In this document: positions 34,433 through 44,141 of the stretch, piece by piece
Layout: each line of letters opens with the position of its first letter
How positions within the stretch are numbered: the first letter of the stretch is position 1
Source of the DNA: Lacrimispora sp. 210928-DFI.3.58
Lineage (GTDB): Bacteria > Bacillota > Clostridia > Lachnospirales > Lachnospiraceae
Direction: 5' to 3'
Length of the DNA: 64,000 nucleotides
Assembly: GCF_020554865.1 (NCBI RefSeq)
Contig: NZ_JAJCIC010000003.1
Coordinates: 186,001 to 250,000, forward strand
Notes under the pieces: model-generated
Told to the model about the DNA's origin: nothing
Seen by the model: only the letters and a program-made list of their open reading frames with translations
Database searches by the model: none
Made by a program: the position numbers and the translations under genes

Positions 34433-35622
34433 GAAGCAGGCGAGGATGGCGGCAATGGTTTGGACTCTGGGGGGCAGCGGCTCTTTCCATGGCAGCAGCG
34501 CTGTCTCTGACAGGCTGCTCCAAAGAGGCAGCAGTGGCCCCGGCTCCCACCAAAGGGACAGAGGCAGCCACAGAAGCGCCTACGCCTGCTGCGGATATTA
34601 CAATATACTCAGATGAGGAGAAACAGGAAGAGCCTGATATCGGGGATACGGACTACTATCTGCCCGAAGAGCGGGAGGAAGAGGACGGACGTATCCGCAG
34701 CTATCTGACTGGCCAGATGGTGGACGTATCAAAGGGAAATCGCCGGCCTGTAGCTGTCATGATGAGCAATGACAAGGAGGCCAGGCCCCAATACGGCATC
34801 AACAGGGCCGGCGTTGTCTACGAGGCTCCGGTGGAGGGCGGCATGAACCGCTATATGGCGATCCTGGAGGATTATGATGATCTGGACAGGATCGGCTCCG
34901 TGCGCAGCTGCCGGACCTACTATACGTATTTTGCCAGGGAATTTGACGCCATCTACGCTCACTACGGCCAGAGCACCTTTGCAAAGCCCTATCTGGACAA
35001 TGTGGACAACATCAACGGTCTGGATGCCATCGGAGGAACGGCCTACTACAGGAGCAAGGACAAGAAATCCCCGCACAATGCCTACACAAGCGGGGAGCGC
35101 CTACAGAAATCCATCGGGATTCTGGGCTATTCCCAGGAGTACGATCCCTCCTATAAGGGCCATTACCTCTTTGCCAGGGACGGCATGGAGGTGTCCTTAG
35201 ACGACAGGCCGGGAGTCATGGATGCAGCCGTCTTAAAGCCGGGCTATGCCATGAACCAGGCCACCTTCCGGTATGATGAGTCAGACGGACTCTATCACCG
35301 TTACCAGTACGGCGGCGTCCACGAGGGCAGCGAGGGCCCCATTACGGCAAAAAATGTGATCTTCCAGTATTGCCAGTCCGGCTATTATGCCACCACGGAA
35401 TATCTGGCGATCAATGTACATACCTCTGAGTGCGGCTACTTTATGACCGGGGGAAAAGCGATTCCCATCAGCTGGGAAAAGGACGGGGAATTTGGCGTTA
35501 CCCATTATTATGATTTGGACCACAGGGAAGTAGTGTTCAATCAGGGCCAGACCTGGGTATGCATTATATCTACAAGGGATTTTGATAAATCCCAGATTTT
35601 GGGAAAAGACGGAGCACAGTAA
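34429..35622 (+). CDS. DUF3048 lipoprotein (YerB-like)
   Basis: The 397-residue protein has a lipoprotein signal peptide with lipobox LTGC (Cys near residue 30) and then a Pro/Thr/Ala-rich stalk. A DUF3048 domain follows, with PVAVMMSNDKEARPQYGINRAGVVYEAPVEGG and IGSVRSCRTYYTYFAREFDAIYAHYG (residues ~100-180). The family's YerB prototype is an exported lipoprotein of unknown function. It starts within the ybeY stop (ATGA), so the two are translationally coupled, and it is followed 7 bases later by the flippase gene. Confidence 0.88.
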   Translation: MRSRRGWRQWFGLWGAAALSMAAALSLTGCSKEAAVAPAPTKGTEAATEAPTPAADITIYSDEEKQEEPDIGDTDYYLPEEREEEDGRIRSYLTGQMVDVSKGNRRPVAVMMSNDKEARPQYGINRAGVVYEAPVEGGMNRYMAILEDYDDLDRIGSVRSCRTYYTYFAREFDAIYAHYGQSTFAKPYLDNVDNINGLDAIGGTAYYRSKDKKSPHNAYTSGERLQKSIGILGYSQEYDPSYKGHYLFARDGMEVSLDDRPGVMDAAVLKPGYAMNQATFRYDESDGLYHRYQYGGVHEGSEGPITAKNVIFQYCQSGYYATTEYLAINVHTSECGYFMTGGKAIPISWEKDGEFGVTHYYDLDHREVVFNQGQTWVCIISTRDFDKSQILGKDGAQ

Positions 35623-35628
35623 AGAGAA

Positions 35629-37329
35629 ATGAAACAGGGCAGAAAGAAATCGAACACCGGACAGCAAAAGGCGGCCAACTTCGTGATACAGGGCAGTATT
35701 CTGGCAATGGCAGGTATCCTGGTGCGCATCATCGGCATGCTGTACCGGATGCCTCTAAACGATATCATTGGCAAACAGGGAAACGGCTATTATACTTCGG
35801 CCTACAATGTCTACAACATTCTTCTGATCCTTTCCTCTTACAGCATGCCTGTGGCAGTATCAAAGATGATCTCCTCCCGCCTGGCGAGAGGGGAGTACAA
35901 AAACTGCAGGCGCATTTTAAAGACAGGGCTTATCTATGCGACCATTGCAGGAGGCATAGCGGCGGCCGTGCTCTGGTTCGGGGCAGATGCATTTGCAGAG
36001 ATGATAAAGACGCCCTTTTCCCGGTATGCTCTGAAGACGCTGGCTCCCACTATCTGGATCATGGCTTATCTGGGAGTCTTAAGAGGCTATTTCCAGGGCA
36101 CAGGCACCATGGTGCCCACGGCTGTATCACAGATACTGGAGCAGATCGTAAATGCAGTGGTGAGCGTGGTCGCAGCAGGACTTCTTTTCAATGTGGGAGT
36201 TTCCATGAATGCAGCCCAGGGGGCAGAGGATTATTCCTATGCTCTGGGCGCTGCCGGAGGAACCATCGGCACGGGAGCAGGGGCATTGACCGCTCTGATC
36301 TTCTTTATGATCCTGACTGCCACAAAGGGCAGGAGTGCAGTGGGCTCCTCAGGGGACAGAAGAGAGGATCGCGGCCGGGTGGAAAGCTATGGACGTCTCT
36401 TTTACATCCTGACGGTCACAGTGGTCCCCATCGTGGTGAGCAGCGGCATTTACAACTGTTCCAACGTGATCGATAATTATCTCTTCGGCCAGGGGATGGA
36501 CAAGCTGGGCTACAGCGCAGCTGCCATTGCTATTTTCTGGGGAGCTTTAGGGCAGTACCAGCTCCTGTTCAATATACCGGTGGCTGTGTCAAACTCCCTT
36601 TCCTCCTCGCTGATCCCATCCCTCACGAGAGCAGTCTCCAGCGGCAACAGGGAGCAGACTTTAGAGCGTATCGCCACCTCCATCCGGTTTTCTCTTTTGA
36701 TCGCCATTCCGGCAGCGGTTGGGATCACGGTGCTGGCAGAGCCAGTGTGTAACCTTCTGTTTATCAGCGAGGACAACAGCCTGTTGATCCGCCTTTCCAT
36801 GGTGGGCTCTCTGGCTGTGGTCTTTTACTCCCTGTCTACGGTCACCAATGCCATTCTCCAAGGGCTCAACAGGATGGACGCGCCCATCCGCCATGCAGTG
36901 GCAGCCCTTGTCATCCATGTGGCTGTCCTGGAGCTGTTCCTTAAGGTCCTTAAGATGGGGATATACAGTGTGGTATTTGCCAACATCATATTTGCCCTGG
37001 TGATGTGCCTGTTAAATGCAAGGACCATCGAGGTGGTTGCAGGATACGACCAGGAGTATAAAAAGTCCTTTCTTCTGCCAACGGTCTGTGCCCTGCTCAT
37101 GGGAGCGGCGGCTTACGGGGTGTACAGGGGCGTGGAGCTTATCCTTCCTTCCTCCCTTATGAGAGGCAGGTTGGGCATGGCTCTGGTGGTGCTGCCTGCG
37201 GTGGCGGCTGCCATTGTGGTGTACGGCGTGCTTTTGGTGAAGACAGGGGCGGTGAACGAGAAGGAACTCAAGGGAATGCCCATGGGGACAAAGCTTGTGA
37301 GGATATTGAAAAAGGTCCGTCTTTTGTAA
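35629..37329 (+). CDS. SpoVB-like polysaccharide/lipid flippase (MOP superfamily)
   Basis: The 566-residue protein has about 14 hydrophobic segments and the SpoVB/MurJ-type opening NFVIQGSILAMAGILVRIIGMLYRMPLNDIIG. Relatives in sporulating Firmicutes move lipid-linked precursors for cortex or wall synthesis, so a role in spore cortex formation is plausible. GAGAAATG gives a weak ribosome binding site at the start. It is close behind the DUF3048 gene. A Gly/Arg-rich loop near residue 240 (GSSGDRREDRGRVESYG) is unlike most family members. Confidence 0.88.
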   Translation: MKQGRKKSNTGQQKAANFVIQGSILAMAGILVRIIGMLYRMPLNDIIGKQGNGYYTSAYNVYNILLILSSYSMPVAVSKMISSRLARGEYKNCRRILKTGLIYATIAGGIAAAVLWFGADAFAEMIKTPFSRYALKTLAPTIWIMAYLGVLRGYFQGTGTMVPTAVSQILEQIVNAVVSVVAAGLLFNVGVSMNAAQGAEDYSYALGAAGGTIGTGAGALTALIFFMILTATKGRSAVGSSGDRREDRGRVESYGRLFYILTVTVVPIVVSSGIYNCSNVIDNYLFGQGMDKLGYSAAAIAIFWGALGQYQLLFNIPVAVSNSLSSSLIPSLTRAVSSGNREQTLERIATSIRFSLLIAIPAAVGITVLAEPVCNLLFISEDNSLLIRLSMVGSLAVVFYSLSTVTNAILQGLNRMDAPIRHAVAALVIHVAVLELFLKVLKMGIYSVVFANIIFALVMCLLNARTIEVVAGYDQEYKKSFLLPTVCALLMGAAAYGVYRGVELILPSSLMRGRLGMALVVLPAVAAAIVVYGVLLVKTGAVNEKELKGMPMGTKLVRILKKVRLL

Positions 37330-37442
37330 TGGCGGAAAGAGCGGCGTTTGCCGGTTTTTGCCGCAGCTGCAGGAAAATTGAAAAAATGTGATTAAAACAG
37401 AGAGAGAAAGCAGATACTAACGCTAAAAGGAGGTAAAGCTCT

Positions 37443-37841
37443 ATGAAGCGTGTGATGTACTGCTTTCTTTTATTTGCTGTTACATCCGTAGTCTGCCTGA
37501 TCGCAGGCTATGGTCTTACTAGATATTCCGTGAGGCAGGAGAGGGCTGTCCCAAACACGGTGATCGAGACAGAGACCGTCAACGACATGGACGAAAAGAC
37601 TGCTATGAACCAGGAGCAGATAAAGCCGGTCCTGGAGACCAGCTCCCCGGCGGAGGAGTATTATCTGGTGTCAGAGGCGGGCTTCCTTCTGGTATTCTGC
37701 AGCGACCGCAGCACCATCTGCCTCTATACCCACATCCCGGAGACTGATTTCCCGGAATCAGAGCGGGAAAGGCTCTTAGAGGGGATCTGGTTTCCATCTA
37801 TGATGGATGTGTATCATTATCTGGAGTCTTATACCAGCTGA
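37443..37841 (+). CDS. Small membrane-anchored protein, BofC-like C terminus
   Basis: The 132-residue protein has an N-terminal transmembrane or signal segment (residues ~5-25, MYCFLLFAVTSVVCLIAGYGL), an acidic linker and a ~65-residue domain, YYLVSEAGFLLVFCSDRST...MMDVYHYLESYTS. This resembles the C-terminal half of BofC-type sporulation checkpoint proteins, but the match is by eye only. AAAGGAGG precedes ATG 37443. The gene stands between the SpoVB-like gene and an FAD protein. A function in sporulation is guessed from neighbours. Confidence 0.6.
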   Translation: MKRVMYCFLLFAVTSVVCLIAGYGLTRYSVRQERAVPNTVIETETVNDMDEKTAMNQEQIKPVLETSSPAEEYYLVSEAGFLLVFCSDRSTICLYTHIPETDFPESERERLLEGIWFPSMMDVYHYLESYTS

Positions 37842-38006
37842 ATGAGAAATATCATTATGAAAAAGGCAGGAATGCTGCAAAGGCAGTGTTTCTGCCTGTA
37901 TTTTTTGCCGGATACAGGAAGTAGTTGAAATAAAGAGTAAAACCGTTTAAAATGTGTTGTGATAAAGCATGAGAAGAATAGAAAAAGAAAAGCGGGGCTT
38001 ATATTG

Positions 38007-39377
38007 ATGAAAAGACGGGTAGGGATCATAGGCGGCGGCGCTTCCGGCCTGGCGGCAGCCATTGAAGCGGCCAGGGCCGGGGCTCAGGTTACGATCATAG
38101 AGCATATGGACAGAGTAGGAAAGAAGATCCTTTCCACGGGAAATGGCCGCTGCAACCTGACGAATCTGCGGATGGAGTCTGACTGCTTCAGGAGCAGCCA
38201 GAAAAGCTTTCCGATGAAGGTCATAGAGGGCTTTCCGGTGGAGGAAACACTGGAATTTTTTGGGATTTTAGGTATTGTGCCAAAGAACAGAAACGGATAT
38301 ATCTATCCCAATTCCGACCAGGCCTCCTCGGTGCTGGACGTGCTGCGCAGCGAGACCAGTCATCTGGGGGTGGAGGTGCTTCTTTCATGCCATGTGAAGG
38401 AGATCAGGGAAGGCGATCATGGCGGCTTTGCTATTTTGACAGATCAGGGAAGGGTGGACACGGATGCTCTGATCCTGGCAGCAGGTTCTAAGGCAGCGCC
38501 CGCCACCGGCTCTGACGGGAGCGGCTATGAGCTGGCAAAGAGCCTGGGCCATACCCTTATCAAGCCTCTTCCGGCGTTGGTGCAGCTCCGCTGCCAGGGG
38601 AGTATGTATAAGCAGCTGGCAGGTATCCGCACCGATGCCCGCATCTGTTTGACAATAGACGGGAAAAAGACGGCGGAGGACAGAGGGGAGCTGCAGCTGA
38701 CCGATTATGGGCTGTCCGGGATTCCTGTATTCCAGGTGAGCCGGTTTGCGGCAAGGGCGCTGGATGAGGGAAAGAAGGTAAGGGCCTATATCGATTTTAT
38801 GCCGGAATGGGAGGCAAAGGATGCTTTTTACCTGTTACGGAAGAGAGCGGATGTGGTGGGATATAAGCCGGCGGAGGAGCTTTTTACCGGAATGCTGAAT
38901 AAAAAGCTGGGAGCAGTGCTGTTAAAGCTTGCCGGGATCAGCCCTGAGAAAAAAGCAGGGGAATTGTCGGGAAAGCAGATCGCAAAGCTCCTTGGGCAGT
39001 TAAAGGAGTATGAGGCTATCGTCATGTCCGTCAATCCCTTTGCCAATGCCCAGGTGTGCTGCGGAGGCGTGGACACAAGACAGGTCGACCCGTCCACCAT
39101 GGAATCAAAGATCAGGAAGGATCTGTATCTGGCAGGAGAGATCCTGGATGTGGACGGCATATGCGGCGGCTATAACCTGCAGTTTGCCTGGTCCAGCGGA
39201 GTGCTGGCAGGGCGGAGCGCCGCGGGCGCAGGCAGCAGCGGACCGGGAGAGCGTCAGGCTGTACGAGTCAGCCACGGCTCCGGTGCATCGGCCAGCCGGA
39301 GCTTTGCAGCCCGGCCCTCCCGCACAGAGGAACACAAAAAACGGAGTATCCCCAAAGAAAAGAGGAACCATAGATGA
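38007..39377 (+). CDS. NAD(P)/FAD-dependent oxidoreductase, HI0933/YhiN family
   Basis: The 456-residue protein starts with a dinucleotide fold, RRVGIIGGGASGLAAAIEAA, and has the family segments GRCNLTN near residue 45, AAGSKAAPATGSDGSG near residue 162 and YLAGEILDVDGICGGYNLQFAW near the C terminus. Family members are flavoproteins of unclear substrate. ATG 38007 is used because it immediately precedes the Rossmann fold; a GTG at 37959 would add 16 residues. The last ~45 residues form a Ser/Ala/Arg-rich low-complexity tail that overlaps the next gene by 4 bases. Confidence 0.85.
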   Translation: MKRRVGIIGGGASGLAAAIEAARAGAQVTIIEHMDRVGKKILSTGNGRCNLTNLRMESDCFRSSQKSFPMKVIEGFPVEETLEFFGILGIVPKNRNGYIYPNSDQASSVLDVLRSETSHLGVEVLLSCHVKEIREGDHGGFAILTDQGRVDTDALILAAGSKAAPATGSDGSGYELAKSLGHTLIKPLPALVQLRCQGSMYKQLAGIRTDARICLTIDGKKTAEDRGELQLTDYGLSGIPVFQVSRFAARALDEGKKVRAYIDFMPEWEAKDAFYLLRKRADVVGYKPAEELFTGMLNKKLGAVLLKLAGISPEKKAGELSGKQIAKLLGQLKEYEAIVMSVNPFANAQVCCGGVDTRQVDPSTMESKIRKDLYLAGEILDVDGICGGYNLQFAWSSGVLAGRSAAGAGSSGPGERQAVRVSHGSGASASRSFAARPSRTEEHKKRSIPKEKRNHR

Positions 39378-41008
39378 TACGTATCAACCAGCTGAAAATG
39401 CCCCTGGGCCACACCATGGAGGAGCTGCAGAGCCAGGCGGCAAAAAAGGCCGGCTTAAAGCCGGAGGCATTGTCACAGGTCCGCATCAGAAAGCAGTCCA
39501 TTGATGCCAGGAAAAAGCCGGATATTTTCTACAGCTATGTCGTAGATATTGAGTTAAGGGAGTCAGGCGGCCAGAGAGAGGAAAAGCTGGTGCGCAGGCT
39601 GAAGGACAGGAACATTTCTGTCCACAGGGAGGTCCCCTACCGGCTTCCAAAGCCGGGTCCGGGTGTTCTGTCCCATCCCCCGGTGATCGTAGGCACGGGC
39701 CCGGCAGGACTTTTCTGCGGCCTGATCCTGGCGAGAAAGGGCTACCGCCCGCTGCTGTTAGAGCGCGGGGAGGATGTGGATGCCAGGACTGCGCGGGTGG
39801 ACAGGTTCTGGAAGGAAGGGGAGCTCTGTCCGTCCTCCAATGTCCAGTTTGGCGAAGGAGGAGCAGGCACCTTTTCCGACGGAAAGCTGAATACCCTGGT
39901 AAAGGATGCCTCCGGCAGAAACCACGAGGTGCTCCGTATTTTCACGGAATTTGGGGCTGACCCATCCATCTGCTATGTCAATAAGCCCCACATTGGCACC
40001 GATGTCTTAAGCTGCATCGTGAAGGCCATGCGCCGTGAGATTGAAAGCCTGGGAGGCCAGGTACGCTTCTTAAGCCAGGTGACGGATGTCACCATAGAGG
40101 AGGGCAGGCTTACCTCCCTTACTGTCAATGACAGGGAGGTCATCCGGACAGAGGCCGCTGTATTTGCCATTGGCCACAGTGCCAGAGATACCTTTGGGCA
40201 GCTCTGGGCCAGAGGCATACCTATGGAGCCAAAGCCCTTTGCAGTAGGCCTGCGTATCCAGCATCCCCAGAGCCTGATCAATAGGAGCCAGTACGGCAAA
40301 GAGGAGGTAAAGGAGCTGGGGCCAGCCAGCTACAAGCTCACGAGGCAGACCTCGTCAGGCCGCGGCGTCTATTCCTTCTGCATGTGCCCCGGAGGCTATG
40401 TGGTAAATGCCTCCTCTGAGCCGGGCCGCCTGGCGGTAAACGGCATGAGCTACCACGACCGGGCGGGGGAAAATGCCAACAGCGCCCTGATCGTTACCGT
40501 GACGCCGGAGGATTTTGCATCCTATGGCACAGGCCCCCTGGCAGGCGTGGCCTTTCAGCGTGATCTGGAGGAAAAGGCCTATCAAGCCGGAAATGGGCGC
40601 ATTCCCGTTCAGCTCTACGGTGATTTTAAGGAAAACAGGGTGTCGGAAGCCTTTGGAGGCGTGACTCCGGCCTTTCGGGGCCAGTATGCCTTTGCAAACC
40701 TCCGCAGAGTGCTGCCGGAAGCTTTGTCCCAGTCCCTGCTGGAGGCCATGGAGGGCTTTGGCTCTATCATAGAGGGCTTTGACCGCCCGGATGCGGTTTT
40801 TGCGGGAGTAGAAAGCAGGACCTCCTCGCCGGTGCGCATCCCCAGGGACAGCCACATGGAAAGTGAGATCAAGGGTCTGTTTCCCTGCGGAGAAGGAGCC
40901 GGCTATGCAGGCGGTATTACTTCCGCAGCCATGGACGGCATCAAAGCTGCCGAGGAGCTGATAAGCAGGTATCAGCCCTTTGCTTCGGAGGAACGTCACG
41001 CATTTTAA
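39374..41008 (+). CDS. Uncharacterised FAD-dependent dehydrogenase (COG2509 type)
   Basis: The 544-residue protein has an N-terminal ~95-residue domain (INQLKMPLGHTMEELQSQAA) and an FAD-binding core beginning PPVIVGTGPAGLFCGLILA near residue 97. It also has SSNVQFGEGGAGTFSDGKLNTLVKD near residue 155 and a final CGEGAGYAGGITSAAMDG flavin-binding block. The fold and length fit the large uncharacterised FAD-dependent dehydrogenase family common in Clostridia. It overlaps the preceding FAD gene by 4 bases, so the two are probably co-expressed. Substrate unknown. Confidence 0.85.
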   Translation: MIRINQLKMPLGHTMEELQSQAAKKAGLKPEALSQVRIRKQSIDARKKPDIFYSYVVDIELRESGGQREEKLVRRLKDRNISVHREVPYRLPKPGPGVLSHPPVIVGTGPAGLFCGLILARKGYRPLLLERGEDVDARTARVDRFWKEGELCPSSNVQFGEGGAGTFSDGKLNTLVKDASGRNHEVLRIFTEFGADPSICYVNKPHIGTDVLSCIVKAMRREIESLGGQVRFLSQVTDVTIEEGRLTSLTVNDREVIRTEAAVFAIGHSARDTFGQLWARGIPMEPKPFAVGLRIQHPQSLINRSQYGKEEVKELGPASYKLTRQTSSGRGVYSFCMCPGGYVVNASSEPGRLAVNGMSYHDRAGENANSALIVTVTPEDFASYGTGPLAGVAFQRDLEEKAYQAGNGRIPVQLYGDFKENRVSEAFGGVTPAFRGQYAFANLRRVLPEALSQSLLEAMEGFGSIIEGFDRPDAVFAGVESRTSSPVRIPRDSHMESEIKGLFPCGEGAGYAGGITSAAMDGIKAAEELISRYQPFASEERHAF

Positions 41009-41029
41009 AAAGATGTAAGGACTTTGAAA

Positions 41030-41058
41030 TTGACGAGGCCTGCAAATTGGTGTAAGAT
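41030..41058 (+). promoter_or_regulatory. Promoter for proB
   Basis: TTGACG (41030-41035) and TAAGAT (41053-41058) are 17 bp apart, about 70 bases before the proB start. Confidence 0.65.
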
Positions 41059-41130
41059 AAAGCGAGTAGTGGACAAACGCAGCAGTTTAAGCAATAGGTA
41101 CTGTTGCGAATAAACATCAAGGAGCATGAC

Positions 41131-41994
41131 ATGGAGTGCCAGGTACGCAGTACATTAAAGGATAAAAAGAGGATCGTCATAAAGATAGGCTCCTCCTCCC
41201 TGACCCATCCTGAGACAGGCGAGCTGAACCTTATGAAGATAGAAAAGCTGATACGTGTGATCAGCGACTTGAGAGGAGAAGGCCGGGACGTGGTCTTGGT
41301 ATCCTCAGGCGCCATTGCCGCCGGAAGGCAGGCCCTGGGACACCACAGGAAGCCGGATACCCTGGCACAAAAGCAGGCCTTTGCCGCCGTGGGGCAGGCA
41401 AGGCTCATGATGGTATATCAGAGGCTTTTTGCTGAATATAATCAGACAGCAGCCCAGATCCTTCTCACAAAGGATACCATGGTCAATGATTCCTCCAGAT
41501 ACAATGCCCAGAACACCTTTGATGAGCTGTTAAATCTGGGAACCATACCCATTGTAAATGAAAATGATACCGTGTCCACATCGGAGATCCCCTACGTGGA
41601 CAGCTTCGGAGACAATGACAGGCTTTCGGCCATTGTAGCCGCCCTGATCGGTGCGGACCTGCTGATCCTGTTATCCGACATCGACGGTTTGTATTCAGAC
41701 GATCCGCGCAGCAACCCGGATGCCCGTTTTATCAGTCTTGTACCGGAGATCACCCCGGAATTTCTGCGCATGGGCAAGGACACCTCCAGCAGCGATGTGG
41801 GTACGGGCGGCATGTCTGCCAAGCTGGCAGCGGCCAGGATCGCCACAGACAGCGGGGCGGATATGGTGATCGCCAACGGAGATAAGATGGAGGTCATTCT
41901 GGACATTATGACAGGGCAGGAAAAGGGAACCCTGTTCCTGGCTCACGCCAATCTGGATTTTGATCTGATGCACTATTTGAATAATGAATATTAG
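41131..41994 (+). CDS. proB: Glutamate 5-kinase (short form without PUA domain)
   Basis: ProB phosphorylates glutamate in the first step of proline synthesis. The 287-residue protein has the amino-acid-kinase motifs IVIKIGSSSLTH, VLVSSGAIAAG and VNENDTVS, plus GTGGMSAKLAAARIA near residue 235. It ends without the C-terminal PUA domain of Escherichia coli type enzymes, as often in Clostridia. ATG 41131 is chosen because AAGGAG lies 7 bases upstream. The downstream order proB, DUF896 gene and proA suggests one operon. Confidence 0.94.
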   Translation: MECQVRSTLKDKKRIVIKIGSSSLTHPETGELNLMKIEKLIRVISDLRGEGRDVVLVSSGAIAAGRQALGHHRKPDTLAQKQAFAAVGQARLMMVYQRLFAEYNQTAAQILLTKDTMVNDSSRYNAQNTFDELLNLGTIPIVNENDTVSTSEIPYVDSFGDNDRLSAIVAALIGADLLILLSDIDGLYSDDPRSNPDARFISLVPEITPEFLRMGKDTSSSDVGTGGMSAKLAAARIATDSGADMVIANGDKMEVILDIMTGQEKGTLFLAHANLDFDLMHYLNNEY

Positions 41995-42037
41995 TTCGTG
42001 TGCTGGAACACAGCCACAGAAGAGAGGAAAGGCCGAG

Positions 42038-42259
42038 ATGGACACATCAAGAATTGACCGCATTAATGAGCTGTACCATAAATCCCAGTCCGTAGGACTG
42101 ACAGAGGAAGAGAAAGAAGAGCAGGCCAGACTCCGCAGGGAATACATAGAAGCGATCCGGGGAAGCCTGCGGGGCAATCTGAACCGGATATCTATAAAGG
42201 AAGAGGACGGTTCTGTCACGGATCTGGGAAAGAAATATGGCGGAGTCAAGGACGTTTAG
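42038..42259 (+). CDS. DUF896 small protein (YnzC-like)
   Basis: The 73-residue protein is a DUF896 member: a helical hairpin with [41 protein letters not shown], then a short acidic end. Family relatives in Bacillus are YnzC and YneS-type proteins, one of them in the SOS-induced yneA region; molecular function is unclear. GAGAGGAAAGG precedes ATG 42038. It sits between proB and proA, with 13 bases to the proA start. Confidence 0.85.
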   Translation: MDTSRIDRINELYHKSQSVGLTEEEKEEQARLRREYIEAIRGSLRGNLNRISIKEEDGSVTDLGKKYGGVKDV

Positions 42260-42272
42260 GGGAGGAAGAGGG

Positions 42273-43514
42273 ATGACATTACAGGAAATAGGAAGCCAGG
42301 CAAAGCAGGTATCCCGTATTCTGGGAACACTGGGCTCCAGAGAGAAAAACATTGGCCTTGAGGAGGCCGCCAGGGCCCTTTTGGAGGGCGAAGAGGAGAT
42401 CCTTTCAGCCAATGAGGCTGATTATGAAAAGGCACGCCTGGAGGGCATGAGCCAGGGCCTTTTAGACCGCTTAAAGCTGACTCCTGGCAGGCTCCAGTCC
42501 ATGGCGGACGGCCTGCTCCAGGTGGCATCCTTAGATGACCCGGTGGGAGAGGTCCTTTCCATGAAGCTGCGTCCTAACGGGCTCCAGATCGGACAGAAGC
42601 GGGTACCCTTAGGTGTTATCGGCATGATCTATGAGGCCCGTCCAAATGTGACGGCAGATGCCTTCGGCCTTTGCTTTAAATCAGGAAATGCCGTGATCCT
42701 AAAGGGCGGCAGCGATGCCATAGAATCCAACAAAGCGATCGTACAGTGGCTTCGCACAGGACTTTCGCGTGCCGGGCTCCCGGAGAATGCGGTGCAGCTG
42801 ATCGAGGATACCAGCCGTGAGACCACAAAGGAGCTCATGCGTCTGAACCAGTACGTGGACGTTTTGATCCCCAGAGGAGGCGCAGGGCTGATCAAAACGG
42901 TTGTGGAGAACAGCACAGTTCCTGTGATCGAGACAGGCACCGGAAACTGCCATATCTTCGTGGATGAGTCTGCGGATTTCCACATGGCCTTAGACATTAT
43001 TTTTAATGCCAAGACACAGCGCATCGGCGTGTGCAATGCCTGTGAGTCCCTTCTTGTTCACAGAAAGATCGCAGACAGCTTCCTGCCCCTCCTAAAGAAG
43101 CGCCTGAGTGAAAAGCAGGTGGAGATCAGGAGCGATGAGGCCGCCAGGGCCATCGAGCCCTCCTTTAGACCGGCCACAGAGGAGGATTGGGGGAAGGAGT
43201 ACCTGGATTATATCCTGTCCTTAAAGCTGGTAGATTCTGTGGATGAGGCGATCAGCCATATCAATACCTATAATACAGGTCATTCCGAGGCCATTATCAC
43301 CTCTGATTATTTCCATGCCCAGCAATTTTTAAACGAGGTGGATGCTGCGGCTGTGTATGTCAATGCCTCCACCCGCTTTACAGACGGAGAGGAATTTGGC
43401 TTTGGCGCTGAGATCGGTATCAGCACCCAGAAGCTCCACGCCAGAGGACCTATGGGGTTAAAAGAGCTGACTACCACCAAATATATCATATTTGGAGACG
43501 GCCAGATACGGTAA
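42273..43514 (+). CDS. proA: Glutamate-5-semialdehyde dehydrogenase
   Basis: ProA reduces gamma-glutamyl phosphate with NADPH to glutamate semialdehyde. The 413-residue protein has the aldehyde-dehydrogenase-like substrate pocket with the catalytic Cys in the [15 protein letters not shown] segment near residue 250. It also has [23 protein letters not shown] and the [15 protein letters not shown]-terminal motif. GGGGAGGAAGAGGG precedes ATG 42273; the DUF896 stop lies 13 bases upstream. It completes the proBA pathway branch present here. Confidence 0.95.
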   Translation: MTLQEIGSQAKQVSRILGTLGSREKNIGLEEAARALLEGEEEILSANEADYEKARLEGMSQGLLDRLKLTPGRLQSMADGLLQVASLDDPVGEVLSMKLRPNGLQIGQKRVPLGVIGMIYEARPNVTADAFGLCFKSGNAVILKGGSDAIESNKAIVQWLRTGLSRAGLPENAVQLIEDTSRETTKELMRLNQYVDVLIPRGGAGLIKTVVENSTVPVIETGTGNCHIFVDESADFHMALDIIFNAKTQRIGVCNACESLLVHRKIADSFLPLLKKRLSEKQVEIRSDEAARAIEPSFRPATEEDWGKEYLDYILSLKLVDSVDEAISHINTYNTGHSEAIITSDYFHAQQFLNEVDAAAVYVNASTRFTDGEEFGFGAEIGISTQKLHARGPMGLKELTTTKYIIFGDGQIR

Positions 43515-43545
43515 ATGAAATAGAAGCAGAAAAGAGGAGACATAA

Positions 43546-44133
43546 ATGCCAGTAGAAGAAGAGGGCAGAAAGAGAAGCCGCAAAAAAAAGAGCCAGGAGG
43601 AGGAGCCCTTCAGCCTGAAGAAGGAGATCATCAGCTGGATCCAGATCATCGTGGCGGCAGTTGCCATTGCCATGGTTTTAAACAACTTTATCATTGCCAA
43701 CAGCCGTGTACCGACAGGCTCCATGGAGACTACCATCATGGCAAAGAGCCGTGTCATAGGCTCCAGGCTGTCCTATATCAACAGTGATCCTGAGAGAGGG
43801 GATGTTGTCATCTTCCATTTTCCTGACGACCTGACAGGAAAGACCTACTACGTAAAACGCATCATCGGTATGCCGGGCGAGACGGTGAATGTGGTGGATG
43901 GCAAGGTCTACATCGATGGTTCAGAGACCCCTCTGGATGAGCCCTATCTGCCGGAGCCCATGGAAGGCTCTTACGGTCCCTACACGGTGCCGGAAGGGTG
44001 CTATTTCATGATGGGTGACAACCGCAACAATTCCATGGACGCCAGGTTCTGGAAGAACAAATTCGTGGAAAAGGATAAGATCATAGCAAAGGTATTGTTC
44101 TGCTATTTTCCGCGGATAGAAATGATAAAATAG
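43546..44133 (+). CDS. lepB: Signal peptidase I
   Basis: Signal peptidase I removes signal peptides from exported proteins at the outer face of the membrane. The 195-residue protein has a highly basic N-terminal cytoplasmic tail, one transmembrane segment (~residues 28-48), the catalytic Ser in SRVPTGSMETTI and Lys in YYVKRIIGMPGE. MMGDNRNNSMDARFW near residue 148 is the box with the conserved Asp. AGAGGAGA precedes ATG 43546. A second, different lepB lies at 55566. Confidence 0.94.
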   Translation: MPVEEEGRKRSRKKKSQEEEPFSLKKEIISWIQIIVAAVAIAMVLNNFIIANSRVPTGSMETTIMAKSRVIGSRLSYINSDPERGDVVIFHFPDDLTGKTYYVKRIIGMPGETVNVVDGKVYIDGSETPLDEPYLPEPMEGSYGPYTVPEGCYFMMGDNRNNSMDARFWKNKFVEKDKIIAKVLFCYFPRIEMIK

Positions 44134-44141
44134 GTGGAAAT

